DNA from: Taeniopygia guttata
Taxonomy: Eukaryota; Chordata; Aves; Passeriformes; Estrildidae
Direction of reading: 5' to 3'
Length of the DNA: 64,000 nucleotides
NCBI RefSeq assembly: GCF_048771995.1
Contig: NC_133024.1
Span: forward strand, 22,212,001 to 22,276,000
The notes below the pieces were generated by a model, which made no database searches, was not told the origin of the DNA, and saw nothing but the letters and a program-made list of their open reading frames with translations. Both the position numbers and the translations under genes were made by a program. This document shows, one piece after another, positions 34,240 to 54,199 of this stretch (positions are counted from its first letter, which is position 1; each line of letters starts with the position of its first letter).

Positions 34240-34650
34240 CCAGGGGCGCTGGGGCCGGCGCCCCGGAAGGGGCGGCAGAACTACATCGCCCAGCGTGCCC
34301 TGCGCGGGCGGGCGCGGCGGGCGGAAGCGGGGCCGGGGCGGTGCGAGGCGGCGGCGATGCGCGGTGGGTGCTGGGCCGGGCCGGGCCGGGCCGGGCCGGG
34401 CCGGGCCGGCGGTGAGGGGATGTCGGGCTCAGGCGGGGGACGGGGCTGAGGGCTCGGGTTGTTCCCCTCGGGTGTTCTGTCAGCCCGCGGCTGTCGCCCC
34501 TCGCGCGGGGCTGACGCCTAGGAGGCCCGAGACCCCCGGGGGCGGTCGCGGTCCGTGGGGATGCTCGGCCGGCCCGGCCCGGCCCGGTGCTGGGCTGGTC
34601 CTGCAGGTGCTCTCGGCCTGAGGGCTCTGCAAGTAATTTCCCCTCTCCAT
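34240..34650 (+). promoter_or_regulatory. CLDND1: CpG island, probable CLDND1 promoter and exon 1
   Basis: GC-rich, CpG-dense sequence starts abruptly at the end of the minisatellite. It contains a good donor, CCGGCG|GTGAGG, near 34411 and an alternative, GCGCG|GTGGGT, near 34360. CLDND1 is widely expressed and has untranslated 5' exons in mammals, so this is the natural start. GPR15 diverges to the left, but its first exon is 8 kb away. Confidence 0.65.
34373..34407. repeat. (GGGCC)7 pentanucleotide repeat
   Basis: Seven perfect GGGCC units in the CLDND1 CpG island, immediately before a candidate splice donor. A complementary CGGCCCGGCCCGGCCCGG run follows about 170 bases later. Confidence 0.95.
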
Positions 34651-34761
34651 CTTATTTTTTTTTTTTTTTTTTTCGTTAGTGATAGCGCTGGGAGATGCCT
34701 GTGAAGTAATTCCAGAGTAAAATGATGATGTCCAGCCATTCGGTTTGCTCTTTGCTTGTAG

Positions 34762-34939
34762 GCCACTTATTGTGAACTGGTGGTGTGGAAGAAGCTGAAT
34801 GAATGGAACAGCCAGGGCAGAAGGGAAGTTTGCGTTTCATGCTCTCCACTGGCCACAGGACACAAACAACGCTGTGCCTCTGAAGAGACCTGGAATCATC
34901 GGAGCTGTGTGTCCTGAGGGACTCTGAGCATCTCTGAAG
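34762..34939 (+). other. CLDND1: Candidate untranslated CLDND1 exon 2
   Basis: The segment is bounded by a pyrimidine-rich acceptor (TTTGCTCTTTGCTTGTAG) and a donor (CTGAAG|GTAAAA). It is 178 bases with no long frame, consistent with 5' UTR. Support is from splice signals and position only. Confidence 0.4.
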
Positions 34940-34944
34940 GTAAA

Positions 34945-41344
<6,400 letters not shown>

Positions 41345-42375
41345 GTGCTGCTACTGCAGTCTGGGCTTTCCATGTTAGAGCCTCTTCTCCCCCAGCTCTT
41401 ACTACTTTTCTCTTTTAGTCAAAATTTTGTCATGTACTGCATGCTTCTCGCCAGTCAAGACAATTTAGCCTACAGGCCCTGAAGACAAAGACCTCTGGGC
41501 TAAATGACCAAAGCCTGCCAGAAGTCTGCAGAACTTGAACAGGTTTTTTAATTGGATTTTTAAAAGAATTGTTATTATTTTTTAAGCTACATTTGGTTGT
41601 TGACAGTTCCCCTTAGTTAGGTGTACATGCCCCTTCCTAATTTTATTACCCTGTCAGCCTGGAGGAAATAGAAGTGGTGGCGCAGGGTGGAAGAAAGGCA
41701 AGAAAAGGTGCAGGTACGTAAGAAAGGGAACCTCAGTGCACAAATAATACATAATCAGGAGCTGTCTGCTGTGTGACTGGAGCAGGCAGTACCTACAGGG
41801 AGCACCCAAGAGACATGAGGGAATTCAGAAACCTCTGTTATGGAAATACTGTAGCTGAATTAGTCTGTAGCTTGGCTCTGGAACTCCTATCATTGCTGGT
41901 TTGCTGCGTTTTGTGGCATCTGCCAAAACTGCTGGAGGCAGAGCAGGCAGCTGTGGTCCTGACTGTACAGCACACCCTCCTGAAGGCACACTCTGGACTT
42001 GCTTCTGCCAAGGAATGGGATAAGATGGCCCTCATGGAGCTCTGTCCTGCTGTAGCTCCACTGCTTCCAGGACCCAGGCTAGTTTGGTATCTGCACTACA
42101 TGTGATTGTGCACACTAATCTTAATTTGTGGTGCTTTTGCTTGATGTGGAATAAGGCTTTCTTCTCTCTTGTTAAAAATTACCTCCTCACAAGTTTTTTT
42201 GTTTTAATTTGGTTCAGTGTATGTGTGTATATGTACATATACAAACTTAACTTTTTTTAAACCTCACCTGTTAATCCTGTATAGCACACAACAGGGTTTT
42301 TTTAAAAGGTGCTGCTCTTTTTCCGTCTTGTTTAAATTAAATAATAATAATGATAATAAAGACTCAGAAATTTTC
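41345..42375 (+). other. CLDND1: CLDND1 3' UTR
   Basis: About 1 kb from the stop to a poly(A) signal. An ORF of 110 residues within it (41773-42105) is not supported as a gene. Confidence 0.6.
42355..42360 (+). promoter_or_regulatory. CLDND1: Poly(A) signal AATAAA, likely for CLDND1
   Basis: Canonical AATAAA preceded by ATAATAATAATGAT, about 1 kb after the stop. Earlier weaker sites are possible. Confidence 0.55.
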
Positions 42376-42379
42376 AGCA

Positions 42380-45300
42380 TTGCATGAATCTGATGGAAGG
42401 GTGAGGGAATGATCTAGAGTGGATTTTACTTGGGGAAGGAAGAACCAGTATCTAGATCACTGTCCGTTTTCATGGAAATGTCACCAGAAACAGTGACATT
42501 GGATTGGATTTTAAAAATTAAATTCTTGAGCTCCTGCTAACTTTAAATTTTCTCCTGCTCATCATTGGTGGTCACAACATCCCATAGTTTCTAATTAGTT
42601 CAAAAATGTTATATTTATTCTAAATCACTGCAACTCTAGTCAGACTGGGTGACATGTAATATCTAGAAAACAATGTTTCCAAGACTGAACTGTTCATTTC
42701 TGAGGCCTTGACTCACCTTGTTTCCTTACTCCAGGGTTAATAAAAGAAGTATGCCTTAGGAGAAATACTTCCTAACAGAATGAGTGATGGCAAGGATTCT
42801 GTGATGAGATGAGAATGATACAGAAAGAGGCATTTTTATCTCACGGCTGTTTTTCTATTGTGCCTTTTTTTTTTTTTTTTTTTTTTTTCCCTAGTAGGTG
42901 TTTCTACTCAAGCTATGTTTGCTGGGTCAGCAAACAGCCCTAGTGATGATTTTCACGAAGGTTGGGTATAACTGCTTGTATAATTTATTTTATTTTTTTT
43001 TTCTGAAGTATGTGATAGAGTTCTTTTATTATCATTGTTGAAGTCTTTACAAAGTAAAACAGAGATGATGATGAAAACCAGAATCACTGAAAAAGCAGTG
43101 GGAGGCCATTCAAGGTAATCCTCTTTCTCCTGCTGTTGAATAGTTTTTTATTGTTCTTCCTTAAACAGTCTCTTTCCTTCTCTACAATGTCTGGGCCAGT
43201 TGTAAGCTCGTGAGAGGAGGTGTGGTACTTCTGTGCAGTATGTGAGAGTAAATGAAAATCTGTGCTGCCTGATCTGTACTGATAGGGTGCTTATTCAGAG
43301 TAATTATCCTGACTTAGATAGATAAGGCCTAACTGCTCAGCTTGTCACCTTCCTCATTTGCTAAAATTACCAGGGCATGCAAGCCTCAGCATGGGTCAAA
43401 AGGACTGAAGTTGCTATTCTGCAGTTTGAGAGGAAAACCACTGCTGATTTTATGTAGTACCGTTTGTGGGGTTTTTTTTCTTTTTTTTTTGGGGAGCTGG
43501 CAGAATAATTGTATTGTGTGATTTTAATCTGAGCAATGGAAATCCCGTGCCCTTGCTCGCTCAGCTTGAATGGGACACTTATTTTTCTGAAGTGTACATC
43601 TCGGTTTTCAAATGTTGTCTTTCTTGCTTCCGGAAGAATTGTTATAGGGAGAAAAGGGGATGTTAGAGGTGCTGTCAGTTCTTTCTTCATAATTTTAAAT
43701 ACCAGCAAAACTAATATTGCCAGCTAGTGCCTGTGCCTGAGACAAAAGAGGCTTTAATTGAGCCTTGATTTGGACCGTTTTAACTAAAATTAGGGTCACC
43801 TTTCAGATTTGATGGGGGTTATTTTCTGTTTTGCCCTTGTGTAAAGATTTCTTCATCAGAGTGGATCTTAGTGAGAGGCAAATCTCTCCCAGAAAGAGAG
43901 CTGGCCCTCTCTGTTGGGGGGGATGTATCTGTGGATTGCTGTCTTGCTTTGTAACTGTGTGTTTTGCTCAAGGTGAGCAAAAGGGAGTAAGAAGAGTTCT
44001 TGGACTGCTGGCTTGTGTCCAGTAAATGGCATTGGAGGACAGAACAACAGAGGAGATACTGAGCATGGAGTAATTCTGTAAAAGAGGTGATTAAGCACAG
44101 TAACAAATAATGAGAGAACCAGAGTATGTGAACACAGGTTCTTCACACTGACAGCCTCATGCCTTTTCAGAGGCTGCATTCAAGAGGAACTTGAGGCATG
44201 TGTGTATGTTTGTGGTCACATACATGTGTACAAATGCAGATACATTTGCTCAAAAAAGCAAGAGTTGCTTCAACTCAGGAAGATAAAAGGCTGTATTTGT
44301 ATTCCTCAGTCTTTTGTGGTCTGAGCATGGAATATGTTTGCTGATACTGGTTCGGTGCTGAAGGTAGGGATGGGGCAGATAAAGCCAGATGAAAATAGGA
44401 GAAAAAAGGGGCTATGTCTGTGTGCACAGGGAAAATGGCACACACCTCTGACACTGTTATATGGGCTGGTGAAAGTGAATAGAAGTGATATCAAAGGAAA
44501 AGGAAAAGCAAGAGGAAGAATCTGGAATGAGTGTAAGATCTGAGGACTCCTGGCACTACATGGGAGCAAGCTCCCAGGACTCCAGCATGGACTCCCCTTG
44601 TGGTATTGTGTAGCCAGGATAACAAAGGCCAGCTGCTGCACCTGGACCACTCACAGCTGTGTCACAGTGGTGACTTAAGTGGGCGAATTGTCCTCTTGTG
44701 CTTATGAGAAGCTCCCAAAGGTTCTCTCCCCCAAATCTGAGGTCAGCATGCTACATTTCAAACATGCCACTGTATGACATGGTTTCTTCCTCACAGGCTT
44801 GGGTTTGTTTTCCTGCCAACTCTCTGAAACCTGTGGGAAAGCAGGACCAGCAGAAAGCTTCACAGATCAATAGTTTTTAGTCTAGGTAGCAGCCTCTTAT
44901 TTTTTTTACTTCAAATGGATATTTTCCCCACTCCCTCCCTATGTTCCCCAGCACTTCTGAGAATGGACTGATCAATGAAGCTGCAAAAAGGGGGTTTATT
45001 ACTGTGTCTGCAAGGACAGCTCCTGCTGGTGTTGGAGATGGCTGAAAACAGAATAGTCAATCCTATTTCCTTACTGTAATAAAAAAGTAAGGAAATAAAT
45101 GCATTATAGAGCAGACACAAAATACTGGTTTATTGTGTAAAAAGGACAGTTTGCCACATACAAAAGTAATTATATATTTTGTGTGCAAGTGGTAGGAGAG
45201 TTTGGGATGACCCAAGAGGCCCTTCTAAATCTTGTCATGCCAGAAACTCTGTGTCTTGATCTGGTTTTCCTTCTGGATCTTGCTGGCCTGGTCATCCTTT

Positions 45301-48300
45301 CCTCTAAGCAGGTTGTTGCAGTCTTTTTGCTATGGTGATAATGAGTGCCTCCTCTCTCTTCATCTAAAATGCTCTGAAGTATTTTTTCAATAAAGGTGTT
45401 TGTTTTGTTCTGTTCTGATTTTTGCTGCATAGGGCTGGCACCAGGTTACGTACCAGCTTGCAGTCAGTCTCTTGCAGTGTTGTTCTGTGATTCAAGGCAA
45501 TGACTTCTGGAAAGCTCTTTCCCACTTTCTAGCATATTGTGTACTCAGCCAGCACCTGCTATTCAAAGGAAAATTCTGAAATGTCAGCAGCTTGTTATCA
45601 CTACATCTCAGACTGTCTATCCACCCCTATTTGTGTGTATTTCCTGCTTGAGTGGGTTGTGTGTCTCAGCTGAGAGGACAACATCTTGAAGCTGCTTTTT
45701 CTCATTTCCTTGGGAATAGCTAGAGTTTGTGCTATAAGAACTTGATAAGCTGGTTTTAAATAGGAAAGGATCAAAAATTTGCATGCTTGCTCTTTCCTAT
45801 TGCTGTAGAATGTTGTCCTATGTTTTTAAACTGTGGCTTTCAGGACTATAAAGTGCCAAATTAGGCTTTTGTTCAGGTCACGGTTCAGATATGTGGCAGT
45901 GGAAGAGTGAACCTCCACAACTGGAACATTGCATAGGTGTCTGGATTATGGCAATAACAGCCATATGCAAAATTAACACTTAACAAGCACTTGTATGCCT
46001 ACTGCTACATGCCAAACCTTTGTACTAACCAATGAGCACCGAAAAAAACCCTGAAAGTAATAATATATTCCACTCCTTTGTCTCTTCCTTCCTTCTAAAT
46101 TTACCCCTTTTAAAAATAGCTTCAGGGACAGTGTTTTATTTATTCCTCAGGTTAGAGCCATGAGTGTCAGATGTCTCTGCTCCATGCTTTCTGTGTACAG
46201 ACAAGAGTAAAGATAATGCCTGATTTTTGTAGGGGATTCAAGCATCTCTTTCACATTAGGTGTCCTGAAGTGAAGATTGGAAATATTCAAGAAAGCTAAA
46301 ACCTTTTGTTTAATGAGAATTGTTATTTAATCAGAATCCTCTTTAAAAAAGGTAGGGATTTTTTTAATAGTCTTTCTCCCCCTCACCCCACATCTTTCAT
46401 GTGCCTCTTTTAAAGTCTCTCTTACATTAAAATGTTTTAGAGTATTATATTTTTTTATCTGTTCCTGCCCCTGGAAGCTGGACGCTCAGCCACAAGGAGG
46501 ACTATTGCCTGTGTTAGTATTGAATGTCGTTTGCTCCGTGTCAGGTGAGTGTGATGAGAGCCTGTCCCAGCAGTGTCCAACCACCACATGCCATCAGTAT
46601 TTGTACTCTTGGACTCAGCTACAGAGTCAGCACTGCAGTGAATTTTGGGCTTTTTTCATCCTCTGAGGCCAAGTACAGCTTGCACCTTTAGGTGATTGGA
46701 TTTTTTGGGGAAATTTCTCTACAGAGCCAGGTAGCTGACACTGTTGGCTAAGTGAACATGACAATATCTTTTTACATTAAATGGTTTCCATGTGAATTCC
46801 CTGACAACCTTTCTCAATTTCAGAGGATTTGACTTTGACAAATACATATAAGAGCACCAAAGGTGGCCACTTGAAGTGTTTACACTAATGTTGATTTCAT
46901 TGTTGATTTAATCCACCCGTTGATCACCGAGTTGGTTGGTTTTGGAGCACTGGCTCAGTGAGAGCAGGAGTCTGCTGGACTGGCAGTGCAGTTTGGGTGC
47001 TAATTTTCTGTGGTGCCTCAACTCTGCCAGAGCCTTCCTGCATGCTGGTGATTTAGGGAGCAGATGCTAGAGAACTGTTGCACAGCCTTTCCAAATCTTG
47101 GGTCTCAAACCTGCACTGGATAGTGCTCCCTTACCCACTGCTAATTCCCTAATTTAAACAAACTGCTTGTGTGGGTGATTCTGTGGTCCCAGTGACTTTA
47201 CTCAAGTCATTTCTCCATCCCTCATAAAATTGCTTTGATTAAGAAAGGTGTGAGATTCTTGCCCACAAATCCCATCTGCTTTTTGAATGCTCTATGGGAC
47301 TGTAGCAGTAGTTTCTTCTGCAAACAGCTCCCTTTTGTCTTGTGCTGAAGTGATCCATTCAACCAGCTAGCCTTGATTTGCATTTTGATGTTTACTTCCA
47401 CACAAAACAACAGCAGTGGTGTAGAACCACGGTGTCTGCCCAGTGCTGGGACTGCTCGGGTTCACTAAAGGTCTTGGAGTTCTGGGAAGTGGTGACCCAT
47501 CCACAGATGACGAGGATGTCGCCAGCGGTGTCAGTAGCACGATGCTGCTGGCAGAGGCACCCCAATGCAGAGCTGGGATGCAGAGCTGGGAGGTGAGGCA
47601 GGAGAAGCTGCTGAACTGGCTCAGGCTGCAGTGGGAAATGAGCAGCCCTGGAGAGTGTGTCCCCAGGTTCTGGAGCAGCTTCACCATTCTGCTGCCCGGG
47701 AACAGCACTGGGTCAGCTGCGGCAGTGGGGTGAGGACGGACGCATGGCCCACGCTCTGGGATCCCCCTGCGTGCCCACCGCGGTGTGAAAGGGAGGCTGG
47801 AGCAGCCAGGGCTGTCCTCTGCGGGGAGCACAAGGAAGTGTGCAGCATTGTGGGGAGAGGAAGCCAAACCTGTTTTGCAGCAGATAAATTTGCTTTACCT
47901 TCAGCCACCTTTGTGAGCTGACAGGAGTGGCATCATCCAGGTGGCAAACTTGTTACTCGGCTTCTGTGTCTCCTTGCTTCCTTGTCCCAGCTCCTGAATG
48001 TCCTCTCACTGGTTATTCCCTCCCTGTTCTCTCTCTTTCACCGCAATAAATGAACTAGCTACTCAAGTTCAGAGGCACTTTGGGCCATCCTTGGAGGACC
48101 TTAAATCTGTCCATATTCCCATTCCACACTCAGCCGGGTGCATCTGGAAGCCTAAAACGTGAGGCAGAGGGACATGTTATGGCAGGCAGATACAGCCATT
48201 GGGCACTCAATTTAACATGGCCTGGGTGCTGTTGGCTCTGCTCTGCCAGGTGCTCCGTTTACAGTTTAAACTCTCTGCATCCGGTGTTTACACAAGGAGA

Positions 48301-51300
48301 ATTAAGAGCTTCATTTGCAGTAAAAGATAAGAATTGTACAGTGCGGGCTCTCTGCTTTTGTTATGCTCCCTGCTCTGGGTCATCTTCACCCCAGGAGATG
48401 CCAGCAGGCAGCTGATAACTTCTTGATCCATGGACATTGTTGGTGTTCAATGGGCTGCCAAGGAAACAGAGATCAACTGATGGAGCACTAGAGAAAATTG
48501 CCCGTGGTGGTGTTATACACAATGCAAAGATTCTGGTCTACAGATAAAGACAGTAGGGATTTTTCCCTCCCCCCACCATTTTTCAGCAGCTGTATCATAT
48601 GTTTAGCTTGGGTTTTTTCCTCTATTGCAGGACATTTTAAGATTAACTGGTAGAATTTCTAGGAATTATAGGAGTAATCTTTTCTCATTGGAAAGGAATA
48701 TTTTCAAGAAAGATGTCACAGATTTCAAGCTCCCCAACCTAATGAAAAATTATGAGGGTTAGCTAAAAGAGTGAGAAGTGGACAAAGTCACTGAAAATGA
48801 AGATTCAGAAAGTTGAATTTCAAAAAAAGATGATGTTTTCTCTAGGTTTCCTATTCTGGGGCATAGTAAATTGGGATTTGCATAAAAGATGCAGGAAATA
48901 ATTGTTCTTCACTTGACCATGTTCAGCCTTAACTGGTTTTGTGTGTTGAAGCTGTAAATAGCTGGGGGTATCCTAAGAGGAGTGAACAGCAACTCTAGAG
49001 CTTTTAGAAACCATAACCTACAAGATAGGGAAGGAAGGACTTTTTGGGTGGGCCAGGTGACACTTTTTTACAAAGGAAATTCATGAATACTGACAATTGC
49101 TGGTAGCTGTCCACATGTGAAAGGACAGGAGGTAACCAGTCTGTAGTAGAGGAGCACTAAGCTGATGGACCAAAAAAACAAAGAAATCTCAGTTTGGTGT
49201 GCTTCGTTCTGGGTGGATGATTATTTGTCCTTTCAGCCCTACATTGTTCCTCAGCCAAGCCATCTTCAGGAGGATGTGTCATCTACCCCAGAGCTCATCT
49301 ACTGAGTGTTAGAGAGAAAGACACCATTTCTCTGGGACTTTCTTTATTCTGTTACAGAATTATTTGTGAAATACAAATACCAAAACCACTAATTGAACAT
49401 GGACCCTCAAATGAGTGTTGTGAAATTTGGTGAAGATTCAATTACTTATTTTACCTGAGACACTGTCTCAAGATGCATTCCTAAAAGTCACTTATATAGG
49501 TGTTTCCTAAAATCTTAGTTTGTTGTATTTGTTTGAGATGTGTTTAATTTGGGGCTTATTTAATCTAGTTGCTCAGTGAGGCAAACCTGAGGAAACAATG
49601 ATGTCTATGTATTTATGATTTTGTCCTTCCTTCCCCTTTAGAATTTATTGGCCTGTTCAAGACAGAGATGCTGAAATACTGATTCTGTTTCTTGTAAAGG
49701 AACTTCATGGAGGACAGGGACACTGTTGGTGCCTCTACTGAAGGTGGCATGAGTTCATATTAAGATGTTCTAAGCAGAATAATCCTTTGTCTAGATGGCA
49801 ATTCATGGTTATCTTACCTTTTTTTAATGCCTGATGTCATTGTTATTCAATGAATGAGACGTATCCAGACTTTTTTAGGTGATTTTGCAGAATGTGAAAG
49901 AAATGTACTGGGGTTTGCTCTCCTGGATTTAGAATGAACAAAAGACTAGCCTTGAAATCCTGCAGGTATTTGAGTGATGCCATGCAGATCTGATCTGTAA
50001 AATTCAGAAATTCAGAGTGACTGATGCATTACTGTTTGGAACCTTGGTGCAGCATTCTAAGAAAGTCTGTCACTTGCTGTAAATGAAGCAACTCTGATGC
50101 TATATGATGCATCTCACCATGTTCCTTTCCCATTTATGACATTCCTGTAGGGCTGAAATGAGACCATACATATTATTTGTAGCCCAGAACTGCTGTCTCT
50201 TAGGCATTGCGGAAGTAGTTCATTTGGGAGTTACATTAAAAATTTGTCATAAATAGCAGAATAAGCGCAGAGTTTGATATGCAGTGAGATGTCTTCTTGA
50301 TGTTTCTTATGCTGAGGCAGGCTGAAAGTGATCAAAAGGAAGCATCAGAAATTAGAGGTGATAGAGAACTAGAGAAAAGCAAAATTTGGAATACTAGTCT
50401 TCTGGCCTTGCGGGAAAGCAGACAGCTTCATACCAGTGACACAGTCATATCTGTTATGAGATAGAATTCTTCTTCAGTTTGTTCACACAGAAGTACTCAT
50501 CAGCAGTTTCTCTACAAACTTCTTTGGAAATTACCTCTGAAAATGGTATTTTTTAAGAAAGATTTATTTGTTACAGATTTTATTTTCACAGATTGCCAAG
50601 ACAGAATTCTCTTTCAAATAGGAAATAACTTGTTTTTCGTAATACTGTTCTTCTAACAAGAGATTCTGCCCTACCTGAAGTCATTGTGAGTTTCATTCTT
50701 AAACTCCCTATTGTTCTCTGTGTCTTTATTTTTTAATGAAAATTCTTTATAATGTGTAACTGACTTCTCTGAGATGAGTCCTTTGAACTGTTTCCAGCTC
50801 TGTTATTGAAAGCTGCACAAATCTTTTTATAGTGACAAAATTTAACAAGCAAGAGGAAAACATTAAAATCATGAGCAGGTAAGCCCATGGAGATAAGAAC
50901 TGGTCCAGCTGGAAATAATCAAATTTGAAGAGAGTTTCTAGCATCTCAATGCCACTTTGGATCTGTGACATTGATGTAATAGGTCTTGTATTCAAAAGTT
51001 AGAAGGAAATGCTGTGAGTTCAACTCTGGTAAAACCAGAGTTGAGCACACACTTAAGGATTTAAAATAAAATTTTAAGATTTTAGTGTTAGATGTTAATT
51101 TTACTTCAACATATTTCCCTACACTTATAGAAAAAATAAAGAGAGACTTTGGGACTTTGTTGCTTGCCTAGACTCTGTGGTATAGGGAATTTGTTTGAAA
51201 TCATATTGTGGCTTTCAGCTCATGGGGTTTGCTTTACTTTGAGGTTTTCTTTGTTTTTGAGGCAAAGAAAATCTTAGTAAGAGAACTGTCTCCCCAGAGA

Positions 51301-52405
51301 TCACTGCATCAACACTTTTAATCTCTAGGATTATGCTGCTTTGTAGAATGTCAGACTGCTTCAAGGTCAACAAATTTACTTTGTCTGAGGCATTATCCTA
51401 TGAAGACCTACAAAAATATTAGGTGAAGGAAAAGTGTCAGCTGGTTGAACATTTCCAATCCCTGCTTTTTCACAAAGTCTGTTAATATCAGGCTTCCAGT
51501 TAAAGCTCTGTAGGATGGTACAGAGACAAGTGAGGAAATAGCACAACAGAGCCCTGAATACACAAGTTAAACACACAAGTATACTATTACAGCCATGAGC
51601 AAAGTATCAGTCTTGGCACTTCTCACCACATATAGGTAGTAAGAAATGCAAATTCAGAAATCTTTTACTAGTCAAGTACAGTAATTATAGCCAAAAAAAT
51701 GTTGGCAGAGAAGAAAAGGAGAGAAATATTTTCTTTCAAAGAAAATAAGATCTGATTCAAAAAACAATATTTTGGTCATATCTGGCAATTAACATAAACT
51801 GATATGCAAAAATTAATTCAGCAGTAGTCTCAGAAAAAATAATCTCTCTATGAACAGTAAACAAGGCACCAAACATATAACTTGGCAGTGGTTGGAATGT
51901 GTGAAGACGTGCCCAGCGCTGTGCAAGGGAGGATGGCAAACTTGCCAAGCCAAATTTAAACTAGACAGTGGCCTAACTATCGCTCTGCCAGGGAAAGCCA
52001 AACTGCAATGCCAAGGAAAATGTAAAGGTTAAAATAGCAGGGAATATAGTGATAACTGACAAATATGTTTTGATTGATGGATGTATATATTTAGAGTTAA
52101 ACTTGCTGAACAAGTGGCAAGTGATGCCCTCAGAGGATCTACAGGCAAAACAATTGCTAGTGGAAGAGCATACATGTGGTTTTGGCTTTTCTGTAGCAAA
52201 ACTGCAGAAAAATTAAATGTTTTGGAAGCAAGTAACATCTTCTGGACAAGTTACTCCAATAATTAGACTGCTTGTGTCACTCAGTCCAGCAGAGCTTGAT
52301 GGAATTCTTGGAGAATTGTTTGAAGAAAAAACCCTAAAATAAGCTATATTTCTAAAGTAATAGAAGACATTGGCAAATAGGCAGAATCCTTGTACTGAAG
52401 TACAT
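42380..52405. other. Intergenic region, no gene assigned
   Basis: Ten kilobases of mainly AT-rich DNA. A moderately GC-rich patch at 47.4-47.9 kb carries overlapping ORFs on both strands but no family match. A minus-strand 86-residue ORF at 45170-45430 is basic and Thr/Arg-rich; I do not recognise it. No repeats were identified with confidence. Confidence 0.45.
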
Positions 52406-52409
52406 AAAG

Positions 52410-52945
52410 CCAAGGAACCAACTGACCAGTGCCTTGATCCCTGGCAAGGTAATGGAGCACCTCACTCTGGAGACATCTCTATTCACGTGGATGGGAAGAT
52501 CAGGAGTAGTCAGCATGGATTCCCTAAAGGTAAATGATGCTTCACAAACCTGATCATGTTCTACAATGAAGCAATAACCTGGGTGGATGAGGGAGGAGAA
52601 GTGGATATTGTCCACCTTGACTTCAGCAAGGCTATTGACACTGTCTCTCACAGCATTCTCACAGGCAAACTTGGGAAATGTGGACTGGATGAGGGCACAG
52701 TAAGGTGGATTGAACTTGGATGAGCAGCAGATCCCAGAGGGTCGTAATCAATGGCACAGGGTCTAATTGGAGATCATTAGTGGTGTGCCCCAATACTGGG
52801 CCTAGTATTGTTTAACTTCTACGTCAATGACTTGGGTGAAGGGCAGAGGCCTCCTCAGCAAGTTCACTGATGACACATAGCTGGGAGGAGTGGCCAATAC
52901 CCCGAGGACTGTGCAGACATTGACAGGTTGGAGAGAAGGGCTGAA
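52410..52945 (+). mobile_element. CR1 LINE, reverse-transcriptase region fragment
   Basis: Matches the CR1 ORF2 region in order: 'CAGGAGTAGTCAGCATGGAT', 'CTGGGTGGATGAGGGAGGAG', the sequence for DFSKA-type RT text ('CTTGACTTCAGCAAGGCTAT'), 'GTGGACTGGATGAGGGCACA', 'CAGAGGGTCGTAATCAATGG', and the 'AAGTTCACTGATGACAC' block. It is cut at both ends, with several frame breaks, so it is a dead fragment. No 3' UTR is attached. Confidence 0.9.
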
Positions 52946-53879
52946 AGTCCCCACAAAAAAGGCCGTGTTTGGAGCTCGTCATATTGCAATATGGTGCCTG
53001 CCCAGCAGAGGAGTTTGTGAACCAAAAAATCTGTATCCTCAATCCAAGAGACTGAGGAGTAAATATTGATGGAGTTGCCCCTGAGCTAATTTCCAGACAG
53101 AAGCCAGAGAGAAGCTGTGAGTAGGCAAAGAAGTGGCACAAGCTTTACCAGTGTTCACACTCATTCTTCTGCCTAGAGAGAAAAAAAGCTTCATCTTCTC
53201 ATAGGTCCCAAGTGGATTGAGTATCCAATATAGTTTTGCTTATGAAGATACTGAAACCTTCAATAAGTCTTATGCCAAGAAGTTCAGGAGCTGATTGCAA
53301 CACATATCAGAGCTGTTCAAAATGACAAGAATGCCTTCAGGCAGACATAGATGCTGCTTACTGTGCAAATATGACAGTGATAGAGATCAGGGACTTGATG
53401 TCCAGGGGGATATGCATAGATAGGAACAAGATGCAAAAAGAGACAAAATATACAAGTTCCAAACTTACAATGGAGCAAAGTGGGAAGGGTGAGCATCTAG
53501 ACTGTGAGAAAATGCACTGAAGTAGAACATACCCATTTTAACTAAGGCTATCTAGAGCTCACATACTCTTTGCTGCCCAGCCTAGAAGGCCACACACCCT
53601 ACATCAACTTACCCAATTTATCATTGCAGATCTTTTTTTCTGCTAACTATTTAAACATTCTTATTGCAGGCAGTTTCTTGGTGTGCTGGGAACTGGGTGA
53701 ACTCCTGAACTCCCAAGTAATGACTGGCATCCATGAAGTGATAAGACGTTTCATCAGGCACAGCCTGTTATCTCATTCCACCACCTCACAAACAACAGCA
53801 TTCTAATCATACATTAGCACTTAAAATTATAAATACACTGTGTCCCTCAGTGCAGTCTTAAATTTTCTGCAAGTACTAT

Positions 53880-54189
53880 GTCTGGTATGAGGAACAGGCA
53901 AGAGAACAAGGCAGAGGTTGAAAATTTCCTATACCTGTAAGCAAAAGGTTACGTGAAGTCATAATCAAAATGCTCCACCTGAATTATTTGCTGAATATAA
54001 AAGAGGCAGCTTGACTGAGAATTGAGATCTCCATGGGGCTGGGGTCTTCCTGTGTTGGCAGTTCCTTGCTGTGTCTCAAGGCACAAGGTACTAAATTGTT
54101 CACCATTCAGAGCACAGCAGCATCCAGCCCTCACCCAAACCTGTCCTTGGGCACAAAGGTATGGGCTTTGATTCAATAAATCCTTGTCA
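53880..54189 (+). mobile_element. Possible LTR fossil (TATA and poly(A) pair)
   Basis: GAATATAAAAGAGGC near 53.994 kb is followed about 180 bases later by TTCAATAAATCCTTGTCA, the arrangement of an LTR promoter and polyadenylation site. Ends are guessed from TG and CA dinucleotides; no internal region or second LTR is seen. The family is unknown and an ordinary short gene end is possible. Confidence 0.3.
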
Positions 54190-54199
54190 TGTAAGGGAA

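Noticed and set aside
41773-42105. 110-residue ORF after CLDND1
   Set aside because: Lies inside the CLDND1 3' UTR before the poly(A) signal; no independent gene signals.
47367-47921. GC-rich patch with several ORFs
   Set aside because: Frames on both strands compete, no motif is recognisable, and flanking splice signals are weak.
52969-53160. Sequence after the 52.4 kb CR1 as more CR1
   Set aside because: The match to the CR1 consensus stops near 52945. The following text does not follow the expected CR1 order.
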